A program made the position numbers and the translations under genes. The notes beneath the pieces were generated by a model. The model saw nothing but the letters and a program-made list of their open reading frames with translations, did no database searches and had not been told where the DNA came from. 64,000 bases of DNA, from the NCBI GenBank assembly GCA_025330725.1, contig JAIWND010000011.1, positions 806,001-870,000 of the forward strand, read 5' to 3'. Positions 24,035 to 36,617 of this stretch are shown here, piece after piece. Numbering within the stretch: the stretch's first letter is position 1; the number at the start of each line of letters is the position of its first letter. Source of the stretch: Chlamydoabsidia padenii (Eukaryota; Mucoromycota; Mucoromycetes; Mucorales; Cunninghamellaceae).

Positions 24035-25636
24035 CTATCTATGTGATGTGATTGACTTTATGACTTGTTGCAAATGATTCATCCAAAGTTGCTGTTCTTC
24101 CATTGAATTCATCAACAGGATATGCCGCCGGAGAGAATCAGAAGAAGGCACATTATTCGCCACCCCACCGCCATAATTGAGAATAGGATTAAGGTACGTC
24201 GTTGCGTCTTTATCCCTGACAAACTGGAAAAAAAGCTCCAATCCATAGACATGACGTGGTGATCCCGGTGACACTTCTTGTTTCTTGATGCCAAATAATG
24301 ACCGTTTCCGATGACCTCCATGCTGTAGAATCTTGTTGGCGATTTTAGTATCCAGGGGTTTCAGTACGGTTTGGTCGAGAATGACAATGCCATGGTAATA
24401 AAGAGCATTGTCGTGGTGCTTGCAAAAGATGAATAGATCATTGTAGAGAATGTAGGTGCGTCGATCGGATAAATCCGTCGGTAGGCTTGGGTCAATGTGG
24501 GTCAGTTCGCTGTGGAGTATGAGTCGTCGAGTGGGTGTGACGAGCGCAGGTGAGTTTCGGACCAAGCGGTAACATTCATATACTTTGTAATGAGCAAGAC
24601 AGTCATCGATCCTATATAAAAATGAGACTAAAAGAAGAAGAAGAAGAGGTATGCGATAACTTACGAAGGCTGCCAAAGACTTTGTCGATTTTTATATTGT
24701 TGAGTGATCTTGATGAGAGCAAGGTAATCCGGATGAGAAGGTTCAGTGAGTTGAGTACAACGCTCCACAGTTTGTGTATATACCGAGATGCGTGTAAGAG
24801 GGAGACGAAGGTAATAGCCAAACTCTTTTAAGGATGGATTCAATTGTCGGCAGGACTATCAAGAAGAGATTAGTTTCAAAAAAAAAACAAGACTTTTTTT
24901 TTTACCCCTGAATATAAAAATAAACATTCTAAATCCCGCTCTACTTGATCACCTTACCTCGGTAAACTTGACGAATGTATTTGTCTTTTGTAATCGATCC
25001 AATGTCATTAGAGATAAAGAAAAACTTTCCATATAATCAGTATAAATGTCATTCATCCGCTCGAACTACATTTATAAAAGAGGATCAGCCATCTGTTTTA
25101 TCCAAATAGGGAGTCTTACGAATTGATAAAAGATATCACTTGTGATTTGCGTGGGTCCATAGATAGAAAGTCTAAAATAAAAATAAAAAGTGAGTTCAAA
25201 TATATAAAAAAAGATGATTTCCATGTACCTTTGGCGCAGATCTACCACTAAGGTGTGATGAGCGGAGGTTAAATGTTGAAGCGGGTGGGCCACAATGTCG
25301 CCATCTTGTGGTTGAAAGGCTAATTTATTCTTTTGTACCTGGAATTGTCGCATGGTGGTAATATAGTGGGACTGGAAAGCATCAAGATCACCCAGAAATT
25401 GAGATTCCGTCTGAATGAGCTGTTGCATCATTTGTTCCTTTAACGCATCATTTTCGTTCACGGCCCGGTTATCTAATGAAAGCAATGTTTGTTAAATCAG
25501 TACTGCTTTTTTCAACCTCGTTGGTGTTCTCACCCCATGACATTTGTTCTTGGTCGTAACTGCTGTAGATATCGTCAATGATCGATAGATCGTCCATGGA
25601 TTGATCATAGTCCAAGTGATCTGGATGGCTGTTCAT
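24035..25636 (-). CDS. Rho guanine-nucleotide exchange factor (DH-PH)
   Basis: ATG at 25636-25634, stop at 24037-24035, about seven exons. An acidic N-terminus with MDDLSIIDDIYSSYDQ precedes a DH domain: KEQMMQQLIQTESQFLGDLDAF (CR1-like), LTSAHHTLVVDLRQR, ERMNDIYTDYMESF, then LKEFGYYLRLPLTRISVYTQTVERC (CR3-like, contains the LP..R...Y core). The final exon encodes a PH domain (LILHSELTHID, RTYILYNDLFIFCK, ending in the helix EEQQLWMNHLQQVIKSI). DH-PH proteins load GTP on Rho/Cdc42-type GTPases at the cell cortex. The gene is compact (about 430 residues) and lies head to head with the adaptin gene across a 173-bp shared promoter. Confidence 0.88.
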
Positions 25637-25809
25637 TACCGGTACCGAGTTGAAAAAGTTAAAAGGAAGAAAGAAGAAAGAAAAGAAGGAATCAAATGGG
25701 TGTCGATCTTTTTCTTCGATAGCTGTCGGGGGTTGGATTTTTAAAAGGCGGGGACCACGAATTTATGTAACTTTCCCTCCTCTTCTTTCTTTTGCTCATT
25801 TTATAAAAT
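25637..25809. promoter_or_regulatory. bidirectional promoter between RhoGEF and adaptin
   Basis: Only 173 bp separate the two divergent ATGs. It holds a GGGGGTTGGATTTTTAAAAGGCGGGG region (25728-25751), a relaxed pair of the recurrent motif, followed by CT-rich leader. Confidence 0.55.
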
Positions 25810-28541
25810 ATGTCTGAATCTGGTGTGCCTACTTCTTATCTACAGTCTGAATTCATTGCATCTGGACGTAGTAGGGACTTTTACAAATTCATCAAAACTC
25901 TCTCTGCTGTCAGAAGCAAACCGGTAATCACAATGACTCTTATTCTCAGACTAACTCTTTTTTATATAAACAGGAAGAAACTGACCTGGTGAACAGTGAA
26001 TTACAAAAACTATCCATGAAAATGAATCAGCCCAACGTCACTTCGGTGAGTAAAAACATGCTGTCATACACTCACTCACCTTTGTTGACTCACTCGTTTG
26101 TTCTCATTAGTCTACCATGAACGAATACCTTATCAAGCTTATTCATTGTGCTCTTCTGGGGTACGATATAGATGTCGGTATTATATATGCCATTATGGCC
26201 ACTCAAAGTGGTGAAAATATAGCACAGCGCCGCGTCGGTAAGACATGCTTGATCTTTTTATTTTTTATTTTTTACTCATAACGTTTCTGTAGGCTACTTG
26301 ATATGTACTTTGGTCTTGAACAAACAACATGATCTCAGTATAATGTTGATTAATACCCTCCAACGAGTAAGTCATACATACCAAGGAACTGTATAACTAA
26401 TAGTTGAGTTTTGTATAGGATCTTAAAAGCTCAAATTATTTGGATACCTGTGCTGCATTAAATGCTTTATGTTACTTGGATCATTTGGAAATGGTGGATC
26501 ATCTTTTGGAACCCACATTAAAGACAATGGAATCAACAAGGTAATCAAGATGGAGAGGGGGAGGAACTCTACTGACTCTCTTTACTGATATTTAGGCAGA
26601 TCGTACGGAAAAAAGGTGTCCTTGCTCTCTACTGGTTTTATCGTCGATCACCTTTACTTTTGGATCAAATCGAACCTTTTTTAAAAGCAGCTTTACTTGA
26701 CAAGGATGCCAGTGTTGTATTTGTAGCTCTGGATATTTGGAAAAAAATACTTGTGGTAAGTAAAAAGGTATAGAATGGTTCACTTTGCTGATCACTTCTC
26801 TCTAGGATAAAGCCGAACACTATCAAGACCTTTTGTCGACAATTATGCGAATTCATCAACAAATACTGGGTCGATATATTCATCGGGGTTATATGTATCA
26901 TGGTGTATTAGCTCCGTGGGCTCAGATCACTTGTTTACAAATATATGGTCTTTATCAACATCATGGCATCGGGTAAGTGGAGGAAAGCATGGAAGTTAAC
27001 TATAGACTAAAACATGATATGTGTATTGGGAAATAGATCTCAAAAGGACATCTTTGGTTTAGTGATAACATGTTTACGTGGTATGGAAAACAAGGTTGAT
27101 GCTGCTTATGGTAAGTAGGAAAAAGATATTCACTCGTGATTGACTAACAACAAACTATGATAGCTATTATACTGGAATGCATCAAATTGCTCTCCACTAT
27201 GGATACTCTCTTATTATCTACTTTGATCTCTGATGATGACACTAGTCCATTTTATCTTTTGGATCCATTTCTCAAGGCAAACAATCATACGATGCGATAC
27301 CTTGGTTTGACTGGCCTGGCATATGTGAAAACCACAACTCTATGGCATGTGGATTGGAAAGATGGTACCTTGCTAGCAAATATCATGCAATCAAGTAATG
27401 ATGATTCTGTCTTGGTGAAAAAGGTAATTGTTAGAAAAAAATATAAAGATGCCACAATGATTGACCTTTCGTAATAGGTCATCCCTGTGTTGGATATATG
27501 TGTTACCACGGAACAAGATCTGCACCGTATACAAACCGCATTACTAGATTCGATCAAGCAATATAAGGATCCTGAACTAGTTGATTTGGTCTCTCGATGG
27601 TTTATTGGCAAAATGGATGACTGTGTGGCATCAGAATGGTGGGTGGAAACCATGCTCAGGTTACTGGCGTCAACAAGAACTCACCTAGATGATGAATTTA
27701 TGGAAATACAATGCCACTCACTCAAACAAGGTAAATGTAAAACAATGAATGAATGCCATGTACTCACCTCGATTGTTGTAGTTCTCTTGGATGAGGTGGA
27801 TGATACCAAGCTACGAACAAAGGCCGTCAATACGAGCTACGATATTCTGTCGACCATGTCCACAAACGATGTCCTTGCGCCAACTTGCATGCAAATTTTA
27901 TTTTGGGTAAGAATCAGGTACATACTTTTTTATGCATCCAAATTGAATGTATTTTGTATAGATCCTTGGCGAACATGCTTATCTCTCGACAAAGTATTCG
28001 GAATTGAGTGTGATGGAACTCCTTCAAAGGTACATCCTATTGATCCAAGGTAAAATATGTATATGTATGCAACTAGATCACTAATGGGTGGGGTTATATA
28101 GATAATCCGTTACTACAAGTATGTAATCTTCAAGCTATAAAGCGGTGCATCATGCGATCAAAGAGTTACCTATCTGGATTGGAATACATCTTGCAATTGG
28201 AATACATCAAATCACCCATCATGGAAAAACAACAGGCAAGTGAACTGACTGATTCGAATAAATGATTCATCTAAACTCTTTATTGTAGGTTGCACGTGAA
28301 ATCATGATGCTATTGGATGACATGGATCTTGTCAAAAAGAGTCAAGAGCATACTGACCCACCTCGTATGAAAAAGGCACCTCGGCATCTACAACAAACTA
28401 CGCGTGAAACAAGACGAATGGGCGATACTAATAACCCCTTTTCAGGAACACGGCATGAATTGGGTTCAATCTCCGATAATGCGAATCAAGCAATCCCAGG
28501 GTAAAAAGGAAAAAAAAAGATGGATTACCTCATTAACCCTT

Positions 28542-28574
<33 letters not shown>

Positions 28575-29027
28575 CGATGTAGCACCCGGGGTCACAAGGA
28601 TCGTCCTAGGCGCGCAGACGATCAGCCAATAAAGGTACGTATCATGAAAAAATGCGTCATCACATATACCAACATCTCCAAAAAGTCCATGATGTCAAGT
28701 CTTTTAGATATGGAAATAAAGGGCGACGACGACAGGATGACAACAGACACGTTTGGACGACTGTGGCTATCCTATCCACATGAACAGAAACTTCAATGGG
28801 AAGCAGCACCAACTCTTTTTAATGACGATATCATCCGATGGGTACAAGAACAATGGGAATTCGATGTGGTGGAAACCATTCAACAAGAATGCCTGGCCAT
28901 GAAAAAGTTACACCAACATCAACTCGTCCTGATACACATGAAAATAGACTTACCCTATATAAACATCACCCTCAGATCACAAAATGCCTCCACATTATAC
29001 CAATTTAGTCAATTATTCCATTTATAA
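25810..29027 (+). CDS. adaptor complex large subunit, AP-4 epsilon-like
   Basis: About 15 short exons. The N-terminal 550 or so residues are the adaptin trunk of armadillo-like helices: DFYKFIKTLSAVRSK, IHCALLGYDIDVGIIYAI, RRVGYLICTLVLNKQHDLSIMLINTLQRDL, RQIVRKKGVLALYWFYRRSP, YMYHGVLAPWAQITCLQIYGL and NHTMRYLGLTGLAYV. The YHGV.APW.QI segment, the GYIHAI-like box and spacing fit AP-4 epsilon better than AP-1 gamma or AP-2 alpha. The last exon (TDTFGRLWLSYPHEQK, IQQECLAMKKLHQHQLVL) resembles the AP-4 epsilon C-terminal platform (TTEEFGKLWLS type). AP-4 forms a clathrin-independent coat on trans-Golgi vesicles. The hinge is very short (total roughly 800 residues). One intron holds an A-run of about 27 nt. 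Confidence 0.8.
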
Positions 29028-29200
29028 TAAAAGATACTGTTGTTTTTTTTATTAATAAAAAAGTTGTATATATGTATATATATATTTATATTTATATTTA
29101 TCATCCTATACTGTGTGGGTGGGGGGAATAAAAAAAATAAAAAAAATAAAAAAAAGATGGGAATAGACAGACTTGATCTTTACAGTGGTGGGGTAGGGAA

Positions 29201-29785
29201 TTATTCGGTATAACCATCTTGTAGTTCGTTATTCGCATCAGGAGCATTCAAGCATGTCTGGATCAGATTCTTGCCTTCGGGTTTAGTCACCAGTGGTTGT
29301 AATTTTGGAGTTGTAAAAGTATATCTATATAAAAGGGAGAGATCAATGTTTTTTTTCCCTTGTATATATACTATTTATCACTTACACCAACCCAGTTTCA
29401 CTAACTACTAATAATAACACCTGTGTTCCAGTCAACGTACTGAGTTCGTAAGCCTAAAGTAAAGAGTGAGTCACCAAATATATATATATATATATATATG
29501 GTTTACCTTTTTCATGATACCAGCTTTTCTTTTTGAAAAAGTGATATGTCGTCTTGTTTTATCATTAATATATTCAATTTTTATCTTTCGTCGACCCGAT
29601 CGTTTGCCAGGTTTCTTGTTGGTCTCATCCGAGTCATCCTCTACCAATTCATCTTCATCTTCCAAACTAGTCATGGGAGTAGGTGTGGAAGACGATGGCA
29701 TGGGATACTTGAATCTATCATCTTGTTGTTGTTGACCTAGCAAGTGATAGTTTTGTTGTGAAGGATAAAAATTGGACGATTGCAT
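29201..29785 (-). CDS. MADS-box transcription factor, SRF/Mcm1 type
   Basis: ATG at 29785-29783, stop TAA at 29203-29201, three exons. An N-terminal Gln/Pro-rich and acidic region (LEDEDELVEDDSDE) precedes the MADS domain: GRRKIKIEYINDKTRRHITFSKRKAGIMKK, then AYELSTLTGTQVLLLVVSETGLVYTFTTPKL. KIKIEYI.DK.RR.ITFSKRK and the ELS.LTGTQVLLLV.SETG stretch are of the SRF-like (type I, Mcm1/SRF) class, not MEF2. Such factors bind CArG boxes as dimers and recruit partner regulators for cell-cycle, mating and metabolic genes. The C-terminal tail is short. It is divergent from the SDR gene at 30069. Confidence 0.92.
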
Positions 29786-30068
29786 AGTTGGTTGCTTATT
29801 TTGGGGAAGAAAAAAAAAAAAAAAAGGAAAAGGGAGAACCCAAAAAAAATCGTTTTGGTTTTCTTACTGACTCCCTAAAAAGTGTGTGAGATTATGTTGT
29901 TTGGGTAACACGGGCTGCATCACGGATGAAACTAAAATCGCATTGCCATAGTTCAATCGGCGATTGAATAGTTTACAAAGTAAAATAGGAACCGTTTCCC
30001 ACACTTTTTCTTTTTTTCCTCTCTCTCTCTCTCTCTTTTTAACATCTCTACATACTATATAATCAACA

Positions 30069-31292
30069 ATGCAACTTGGTAACCGTCTTTCTGGAAAAGT
30101 GGCCATTGTCACTGGAGCCGCCAGGTACATATATATATATATATATAAAGGAGAAGAGTCTCAATGAAACTAACATATTGATACTGTCATTTAGTGGTAT
30201 TGGTTTCGAAACTGCTCTTGTGTTTGCTCGTGAAGATGCTAAAGTGGTATGTGCTGATTTAAATGACAAGGGCGCCCATGCTACTGTACAAAAGATCACT
30301 AGTCTTTTTGGTCCTGACCGAGCTATTGCTGTCAAGGTGGATGTCTCAAAAGAAGAACAAGTGGAAGCATTGGTTCAACAAGCTGTCACTACATTCGGTA
30401 GGTTTTGATGGATACATACTAGACACACTCTTATCTTATTTTATTTTTTTCAAATGGATAGGTAAATTGGATATCATGTTTAATAATGCTGGTATCATGC
30501 ACCCTCAAGATGATCATGCTTTGAATACTGAACAAAAGATCTGGGATTTGACTATGGATATCAATGTCAAAGGCGTTTGGTTTGGTTGTAAACATGCGAT
30601 CATTGCTATGCGTAAAAATGGAGGGGGATCTATTATTAATACTGCTAGTTTTGTTGCTCTGGTCGGTGCTGCTACCCCTCAATTGGCATGTAAGTAGCTT
30701 TTTTTTTATTTTATAAAAGAGAATCATCTTTTATATTTTACTCATTGATTACCATTATCTATTTAGATACTGCTTCAAAGGGCGCGGTATTGGCCATGAC
30801 GTAAGTCGTTTATCTCTTTCTATCAATGATACTGACCTTTATTATATCTAGTCGAGAACTCGCTATGGTCCATGCTCGTGAAAACATTCGTTTCAACTCG
30901 TTATGCCCTGGACCTATCCGTACTCCCTTGTTGATGGACTTTTTGAATACGGATGAAAAGAAACAACGTCGATTGGTACATGTCCCTCAAGGTCGATTTG
31001 GTAAGTATGGAATGCGGGGGATACAATAGGAACTGACACATACATCTTTTATATATATATATAAAGGGGAAGCTATTGAACAAGCCAACGGCGTTCTTTT
31101 CCTCGCTTCGGATGAAAGTTCCTTTGTCACTGGTACTGATTTCCGTGTTGACGGTGGTTTGGCGTCTGCTTATGTGGTAAGTAGATAAACAAAAACATTA
31201 GAGCTAGTTTGGAACTAACTGCTTTATTGAACTAGACTGCTGAAGGTGAACCTTCTGGACCTGTACCCAAGAACTTTGCTGAATTAGTTTAA
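30069..31292 (+). CDS. short-chain dehydrogenase/reductase (classical SDR)
   Basis: Six exons, about 280 residues. Rossmann glycine motif TGAASGIG (split by an intron), D at the end of beta-2 (CADLND, suggesting NAD(H) preference), NNAG, catalytic SIINTAS Ser and YTASK Tyr-Lys, then CPGPIRTPL. The C-terminal [11 protein letters not shown] is the usual substrate/tetramer region. Closest in pattern to bacterial-type 3-oxoacyl-ACP reductase/glucose dehydrogenase SDRs, which act in the cytosol, but the substrate cannot be assigned. The leader is CT-rich and the upstream region is shared with the MADS gene. Confidence 0.92.
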
Positions 31293-31648
31293 TATTTGGC
31301 GTAGTCGGGATTCGAAATGGTCGTTTACCCCCTCTTTTTATCTAGAAAATAAAAACCTTTTATCTATTCACTATTGACTGATATAAAATAAAATGTTTGG
31401 ATTATATTTAATATGTATTCAAGCTGATATAAGGAAGACTGCCAATCACCCGAAATCATGCATGGATGATATGGACCGATCTGGTTGGCTGGTTCTAAAT
31501 ATGATAATTGTATTTCCCTACATCCCTTTTATTTCCAAGTTGTAATAATAGTAAACTAATAATTAACTATCTGCTATTGCTATTATTATATCCACAAGTC
31601 GTCCTTGGTTGTTGTTGTTGTTTTTGATGGTAAGGGGTCGTATATCAA

Positions 31649-32093
31649 TCAGTCTTGTGTATTCAAAGAGTCGGTCTTTTCTGGTGTATCATGTTTGACC
31701 CATGAGATGGAATGACGTCTATACATTGGCCAAGGTGGAAGAACAAGCTATAAAGAATACGATGAGTTACCGGTAAAACACGCCTTTTCTTGTTGATTAT
31801 TTACAAAGCAAGCGGTTATCAATCCAATACCAAATAGAGCCAGTGTCAGTTGTATAGATTCAAGAGAGTAACCAATGATAAAACCCACCAACTAGTAAAA
31901 GGACGTGAGTCATTGTCTTGATTCAATATCACTTACTGATGCGACTATTAAAACATAATAGATGAGGTTTTCGGCTAATCGTTGACCTTCAAAATCCTTG
32001 ATTAAAAAAAAAGAAAAGATTAGTTGTAATGACAGGTACCATTTCATAACGAGTTCTTACAATTGTGCATTCGAATAAATCGGCAAAAGTCAT
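31649..32093 (-). CDS. SPC1: signal peptidase complex subunit 1 (SPC12)
   Basis: ATG at 32093-32091, stop TGA at 31651-31649, four small exons; the product is about 100 residues. KDFEGQRLAENLIYYVLIVASVVGFIIGY matches the D(F/Y).GQ.LAE start plus first membrane helix of SPCS1. A second helix (TLALFGIGLITACFV) is followed by the diagnostic LPPWPMYRRH and W. The subunit sits in the ER membrane with two helices and both ends in the cytosol, and helps the signal peptidase discriminate substrates. A GGCGGGATTTGAATT motif lies about 70 bp upstream (32164-32180). The gene is head to head with ribokinase and convergent with the SDR. Confidence 0.9.
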
Positions 32094-32637
32094 GATGGAT
32101 TAGTGCTGAAGAGAAGAAAGAGAAGAGATTGAATTGAGGGAAGGGGGGACGTTTAAGAACAAAGGCGGGATTTGAATTATCTCTTTTGTCGGAATCAGGA
32201 CATTATAAACTGTTGAAAACACACGCTTTTCAAAAGTTCAATGACTACTGATCATAGTTTATAATGATCCAAGCTATTAGTACTTTTGAGGAGAGAAGAT
32301 TGTGTGTGTTAAAAGTAGTAAGCACCAGCACTTGTGGGGTAAGATTCAACCAATGTAGGTGGTTACCGGGGTTTGAAAATATCCTTTTTATGCACCGTGA
32401 AGAGGCGTATATTGACATACAGATATATTATAATCTTATTAATGAAAGCATGCTAAAGAGAAAAGTATATTTCTCTTCTTCCTTTTCAAATAAAAAAGCA
32501 AACTGGTCTAAAGATAAAGCAAAATAGAGAATTCCAAAATGCAGGACGGGCGGTGTCGGCATTTTAATTTAAACGGCGGTTTTGATTTTAGTGCTTTTTT
32601 TTTTTCTTCTACCTTCTTCTTCAACATTATACAAACC

Positions 32638-33959
32638 ATGGGAAAGATCTTGAATTACGGCTCAACCAATATTGATGAATTCTTTATTGTACCTCACATT
32701 TGCAAATCTGGTGAAACACTCTCTTCCAATAATTACTTTGTCCGGGCAGGTGGAAAAGGTAAGACCAAGTTTATTTGTTGTGTTTTTTTTTTTACTCACA
32801 TTGTCCCTTTTCTAGGTGCCAATCAATCGGTTGCTTTAGCAAAGGTAAGTTTTTATCAACCATATGACTTTTTTTTTTTTTTTGTTTACTAACCATACTG
32901 AGGGTTTGTTAGGCCGGCAGTCATGTATTCCACGCTGGACGAATGGGTGGAGATGCGGCATGGGTAAGTCAAAAAAAAAAAAAAGGTATATGTATATATG
33001 ACAAGGCGACTTATGCTTCTTGAAGGTACGCGATACGATGGCTGACTATGGTGTAGACATGTCATTGACCGAGATGGCTCAAGACGAGGTAAGAAAAAAC
33101 AAATAAAATCCAATAGGACCACTTACTCTTTTTGTAGAAAAACGGACGTGCGTTTATTCAAGTTAGTGATGAAACCCACGATAATTGTATTGTTTTATTC
33201 CCTGGCACCAATGCGACATATACTGGCAAGGATGCATCCAAGGTAATGGCACATTTCGGACCTGGTGATTGGATCATTCAACAAAACGAAATCAGTGGTG
33301 GGGGTGATATTATGCGATTGGCAGCTGAAAAAGGTAATAGGATGATAATGATATAAAGTAAGAACCTGACTCTCTCTTCTAAAGGACTCTCTATCCTCTT
33401 TAATCCTGCTCCACTGACTAAGGGTATTATGAACGAATTCCCATTTGACAAGATCACGATTCTTGTCGTGAATGAACACGAAGCAGCTGATCTATACAAG
33501 GAACTGAATCATGGTGGACCATGTCATTTGGAAGGACTTGATTTAGCCACGGCATTATTTAAACATTTTGATACGATGCAAGGATTAGTGGTGACGCTTG
33601 GTGGTGATGGGGTAGTGGCCAAGTTTAGGTACCAGGGTAAAGTCCGGGATTTCAAGGTGTCTAGTATCAAGGTGGATGTCAAAGATACTACTGCAGCTGG
33701 TGATACTTTTGTGGTAAGCAAGGCGGAAGGTGGATGGAAGGGGGGCTTTATTCATCCTCTTTTTTATTTTGTATAGGGTTACTTTTTGTCTACTTTTGTG
33801 GGTGCTGAATCTGAAGACTTTTTTGTCCGAGTCCAACATTCATTGGAACAAGCTAACTTTGCCGCGTCTATCAGTGTCCAACGGGAAGGCTCCATGGTCT
33901 CGGTGCCTAGTTTGGAAGAAGTCAAGCATCATTGGGAATCCATCACTAGACAAAACTAG
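32638..33959 (+). CDS. RBK1: ribokinase (PfkB family)
   Basis: Seven exons, about 305 residues. N-terminal YGSTNIDEFF and the first PfkB signature region GGKGANQSVALAKAG (spanning two introns). Then GGDAAWVRDTMADYGVD, NEISGGGD, LFNPAPLT, VTLGGDG and the ATP/catalytic signature DTTAAGDTFVGYF, containing the anion hole and catalytic Asp. Ribokinase phosphorylates D-ribose at O5 with ATP in the cytosol, feeding the pentose phosphate and nucleotide pathways. Carries the standard length and all catalytic landmarks, so probably active. An A/T-rich 540-bp divergent region is shared with SPC1. Confidence 0.93.
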
Positions 33960-34073
33960 TATATATATGTAGATTAGTTAATTTATAACCTTTAATATAA
34001 AATAAATAAACAGTATATATGTAAATGCATTGGTATTTTATTATGTGTTTTTTAAAATGAAATAAATGATAAT

Positions 34074-34878
34074 CTATGCTACTTTAATGGGAGGAGATTG
34101 ATTTATGGTAGGTGTTGTTGGTGGTGTTTCTACTATGACTTGTTCATCTTGTTTCTGTTTCTGTTGTTTTGCCTTGACCGGTTTCAAGAGTTCACCGCAA
34201 AGACAGAGGGAATCCAGTCCAGGCCCAGGTGCCATCAAAGGATATACGGATTGTTCCAACCCATCTAGTTCCACCTTTGAGAATTTACCAAGAACAAAAT
34301 CCGCCACCACATCCGGTGATCGGTCGTCAGGTCGCCCAATACCAATCCGTACCCGTCTAAACCCATCCGTACCGAGTTTTTCCATGACTGATTTCACTCC
34401 GTTATGTCCATTCGCCGATCCACCGGTTTTCATGGATAATTTCCCCAATGGTCGTTGGAGATCGTCATGAAAAATGTAGACGTTGGAGGGTGGTATAGAT
34501 AATTCATTCACTGGTTCAAGAAAAGAAGGAGTAAGTGCATGTCAAGACGAGATGGGGGGACTAGTTACCTGCTTTGGCAACACAGGTCCCACTAATGTTC
34601 ATTAAAAGTCGAGGTTTGATTAGAGTGAGATGGATATCAATACTTGTTTTCTTCTTGGTGACGATGAAAAAAGTGGTTTGAGCCATGTGTGATTTCCAAG
34701 GTCGATGTTGTGTCCAGTTAAGGTTGAGTTGTTTGGCAATATGGTCCAGGACCATCATTCCGACATTATGACGAGTGTTGGGATGAGTATGATTGCCTAG
34801 ACCTACAAACTATCATAACAAGTTGGTTAATTAAAAGAGAATCTAGTCATCATGACTTACCAATAGTCTAGTTGTCAT
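34074..34878 (-). CDS. PTH1: peptidyl-tRNA hydrolase, bacterial (Pth1) type, with C-terminal extension
   Basis: ATG at 34878-34876 (six-codon first exon MTTRLL), then VGLGNHTHPNTRHNVGMMVLD with the catalytic His in TRHN. LIKPRLLMNISG, the FHDDLQRPLGKLSMKTGGSANGHNGVKS loop (catalytic Asp; GGS.NGHNG signature) and FRRVRIGIGRP complete the core, and DVVADFVLGKFS ends it. The enzyme releases peptides from prematurely dropped peptidyl-tRNAs; eukaryotic Pth1 is often mitochondrial. There is no obvious long targeting presequence here. The last about 40 residues (Lys/Gln- and Pro/Thr-rich) extend beyond the bacterial fold. The 3' end faces ribokinase across 114 bp. Confidence 0.92.
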
Positions 34879-35077
34879 TTTCCGAATGTTATTGAGGACA
34901 AGAAAGTAAAAGAAGAAAGCTTTTTTCTTTATTCAACAAACCAAATTTAAATCATTTTCGAATCCAGCCACCCCGCAGCAAAACAAAAAAAAAAAAAAAA
35001 GGGACGGTTAGCCTAGCACGTAGTTTATTGTGATGGAGAATCAATCTATACTAAACTCTTGCTACATCCAAGTCCAT

Positions 35078-36248
35078 CTATACAGTTGTTCGGTTGAGTT
35101 TTCCATTCGTAAAGACAAGGTTTTCTTCGTAATATTTGATAAGCTACAAGAGAGAGAGACATGGTGAGTCACATGACTTTTTGTCTATTTGTCTTCACTT
35201 ACCAGTAACGGACACCTAGAATGCAATTGACTGATTTCATGATAAGAGTGTTTCCCATCGTTCCTATAAAAAAGGAGCCTATGTTAATACCATCCCTCTT
35301 GCTTCCATATCATAGTATTTACCAGTGTATGATGCCAGCCATACTGATCGTATCACTTCCAGGACCAAACACACCAACCACTTTTGCCGCTAGTAAATCC
35401 CAATCACCTTCAGGGGCATACTTGTCGTCCACAATCACATATACAGCCTTATCATCCGTCGATTTCCATTTCACCCTTTCATATCCATCTTCAAATTCGA
35501 TACCCTTGTCCAGATCAAGGAAATCATGATGTTTCAAGTGAGTATTTGTGCCTTTCTTGATGGTATTTTTGTCGTCGTCGTCGTCGTCACTGGTATCAAT
35601 CGTCGTTATAACCACCTCACTTTTTCGCGCCCTTTTTGTTGATGACTTGTAGAGTTCTTTTTTCGGTGATCGTGTAGGATGGCGTCGTCGTTTAGACCGA
35701 ATATCTATAGAGGAATCGCTATAACTGTTATCGTCGTCCTTGTTATCATTTTCAATGTCATTGTCTTTTTCTTGTTCTTCTTGTTGTATTTCGTCTTCAT
35801 CACCAATAGAGATCAATTCGGCTTCAGGAGAATAGAATGGTGTGCTTGGTGATTGTTCGTAGTCAAATTTCTTGGCTTTCTTCTTTTGTTCTTCAAAATA
35901 GATATGGACCAAGGACTTTGCTGATCTACAGGGAAAGATGATCATTGTAACCAACCAACCAACCAAGAAATAAATAAAGAGTCAAGATCAATCATCCCAA
36001 ATAGAGAGTACTTACAGGATGTTTTCTTCTGGTTCCCAAGTATTGTGTTCATCGACGTAGCCCTTCCATTTTATCAGGTATTCTACTTGATCACCCTATA
36101 GACACATTAAAATAAAATTTGAAAAATAGAGTCAAATTAGTAACACAAGTTGATTAGTTAAATTACTACTTGCCTCCTTTCGGTGTCCCAGCACCTTTTC
36201 AACTTCATATTCATTTTCAGAGAGTTCGTCAAATTCGATTTCAGACAT
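35078..36248 (-). CDS. heterochromatin protein 1-like (chromodomain plus chromoshadow domain)
   Basis: ATG at 36248-36246, stop TAG at 35080-35078, about five exons. Residues about 12-65 form a chromodomain (EYEVEKVLGHRK, QVEYLIKWKGYVDEHNTWEPEENI) with the aromatic cage positions Y, W and the WEP motif that read H3K9 methylation. A long acidic/basic hinge follows (DSDDDDDDK runs and RSKRRRHPTRSPKK). The C-terminus is a chromoshadow domain ending in CPLLLIKYYEENLVF, the CPxxxIxFYExxL dimerisation helix. HP1 proteins build silent chromatin. Its presence fits the repeat-rich DNA nearby but does not prove targeting. An AAATCCCG motif sits about 70 bp upstream (36317-36334). Confidence 0.9.
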
Positions 36249-36617
36249 GGTGTATAAGGGATCAGGTAAGAAGAAAGACAAAATAATAAAAGCTTTTGAA
36301 AGGGAAAAATAAACAATTTTGAAATCCCGACAGGTAGGGCAGATCGATCCTTGTAACCCCCCTTCCTAATCATACACCTATACACATTTTACTTATCTGA
36401 ATTCATTTTAAAACAACACGGGGTGTATCATAACATTCCTTTTGTATTAACATCTTGATGAGATCTTTCCTCATCAATGCAACCCCCCCAACCAATTCAA
36501 ATCCCGACTCAGTCCAATAGATGTAGATAACACGATACGTTTGTATACAAAGACGAATGTCGTTTTTATTTATTTATTTCAAATCAATAATAGATATATA
36601 TATACAGTAAAAATAAC

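Noticed and set aside
25810..29027. Assignment as AP-1 gamma or AP-2 alpha
   Set aside because: The YHGV.APW.QI block and the C-terminal TDTFGRLWLS platform fit AP-4 epsilon better; left as epsilon-like.
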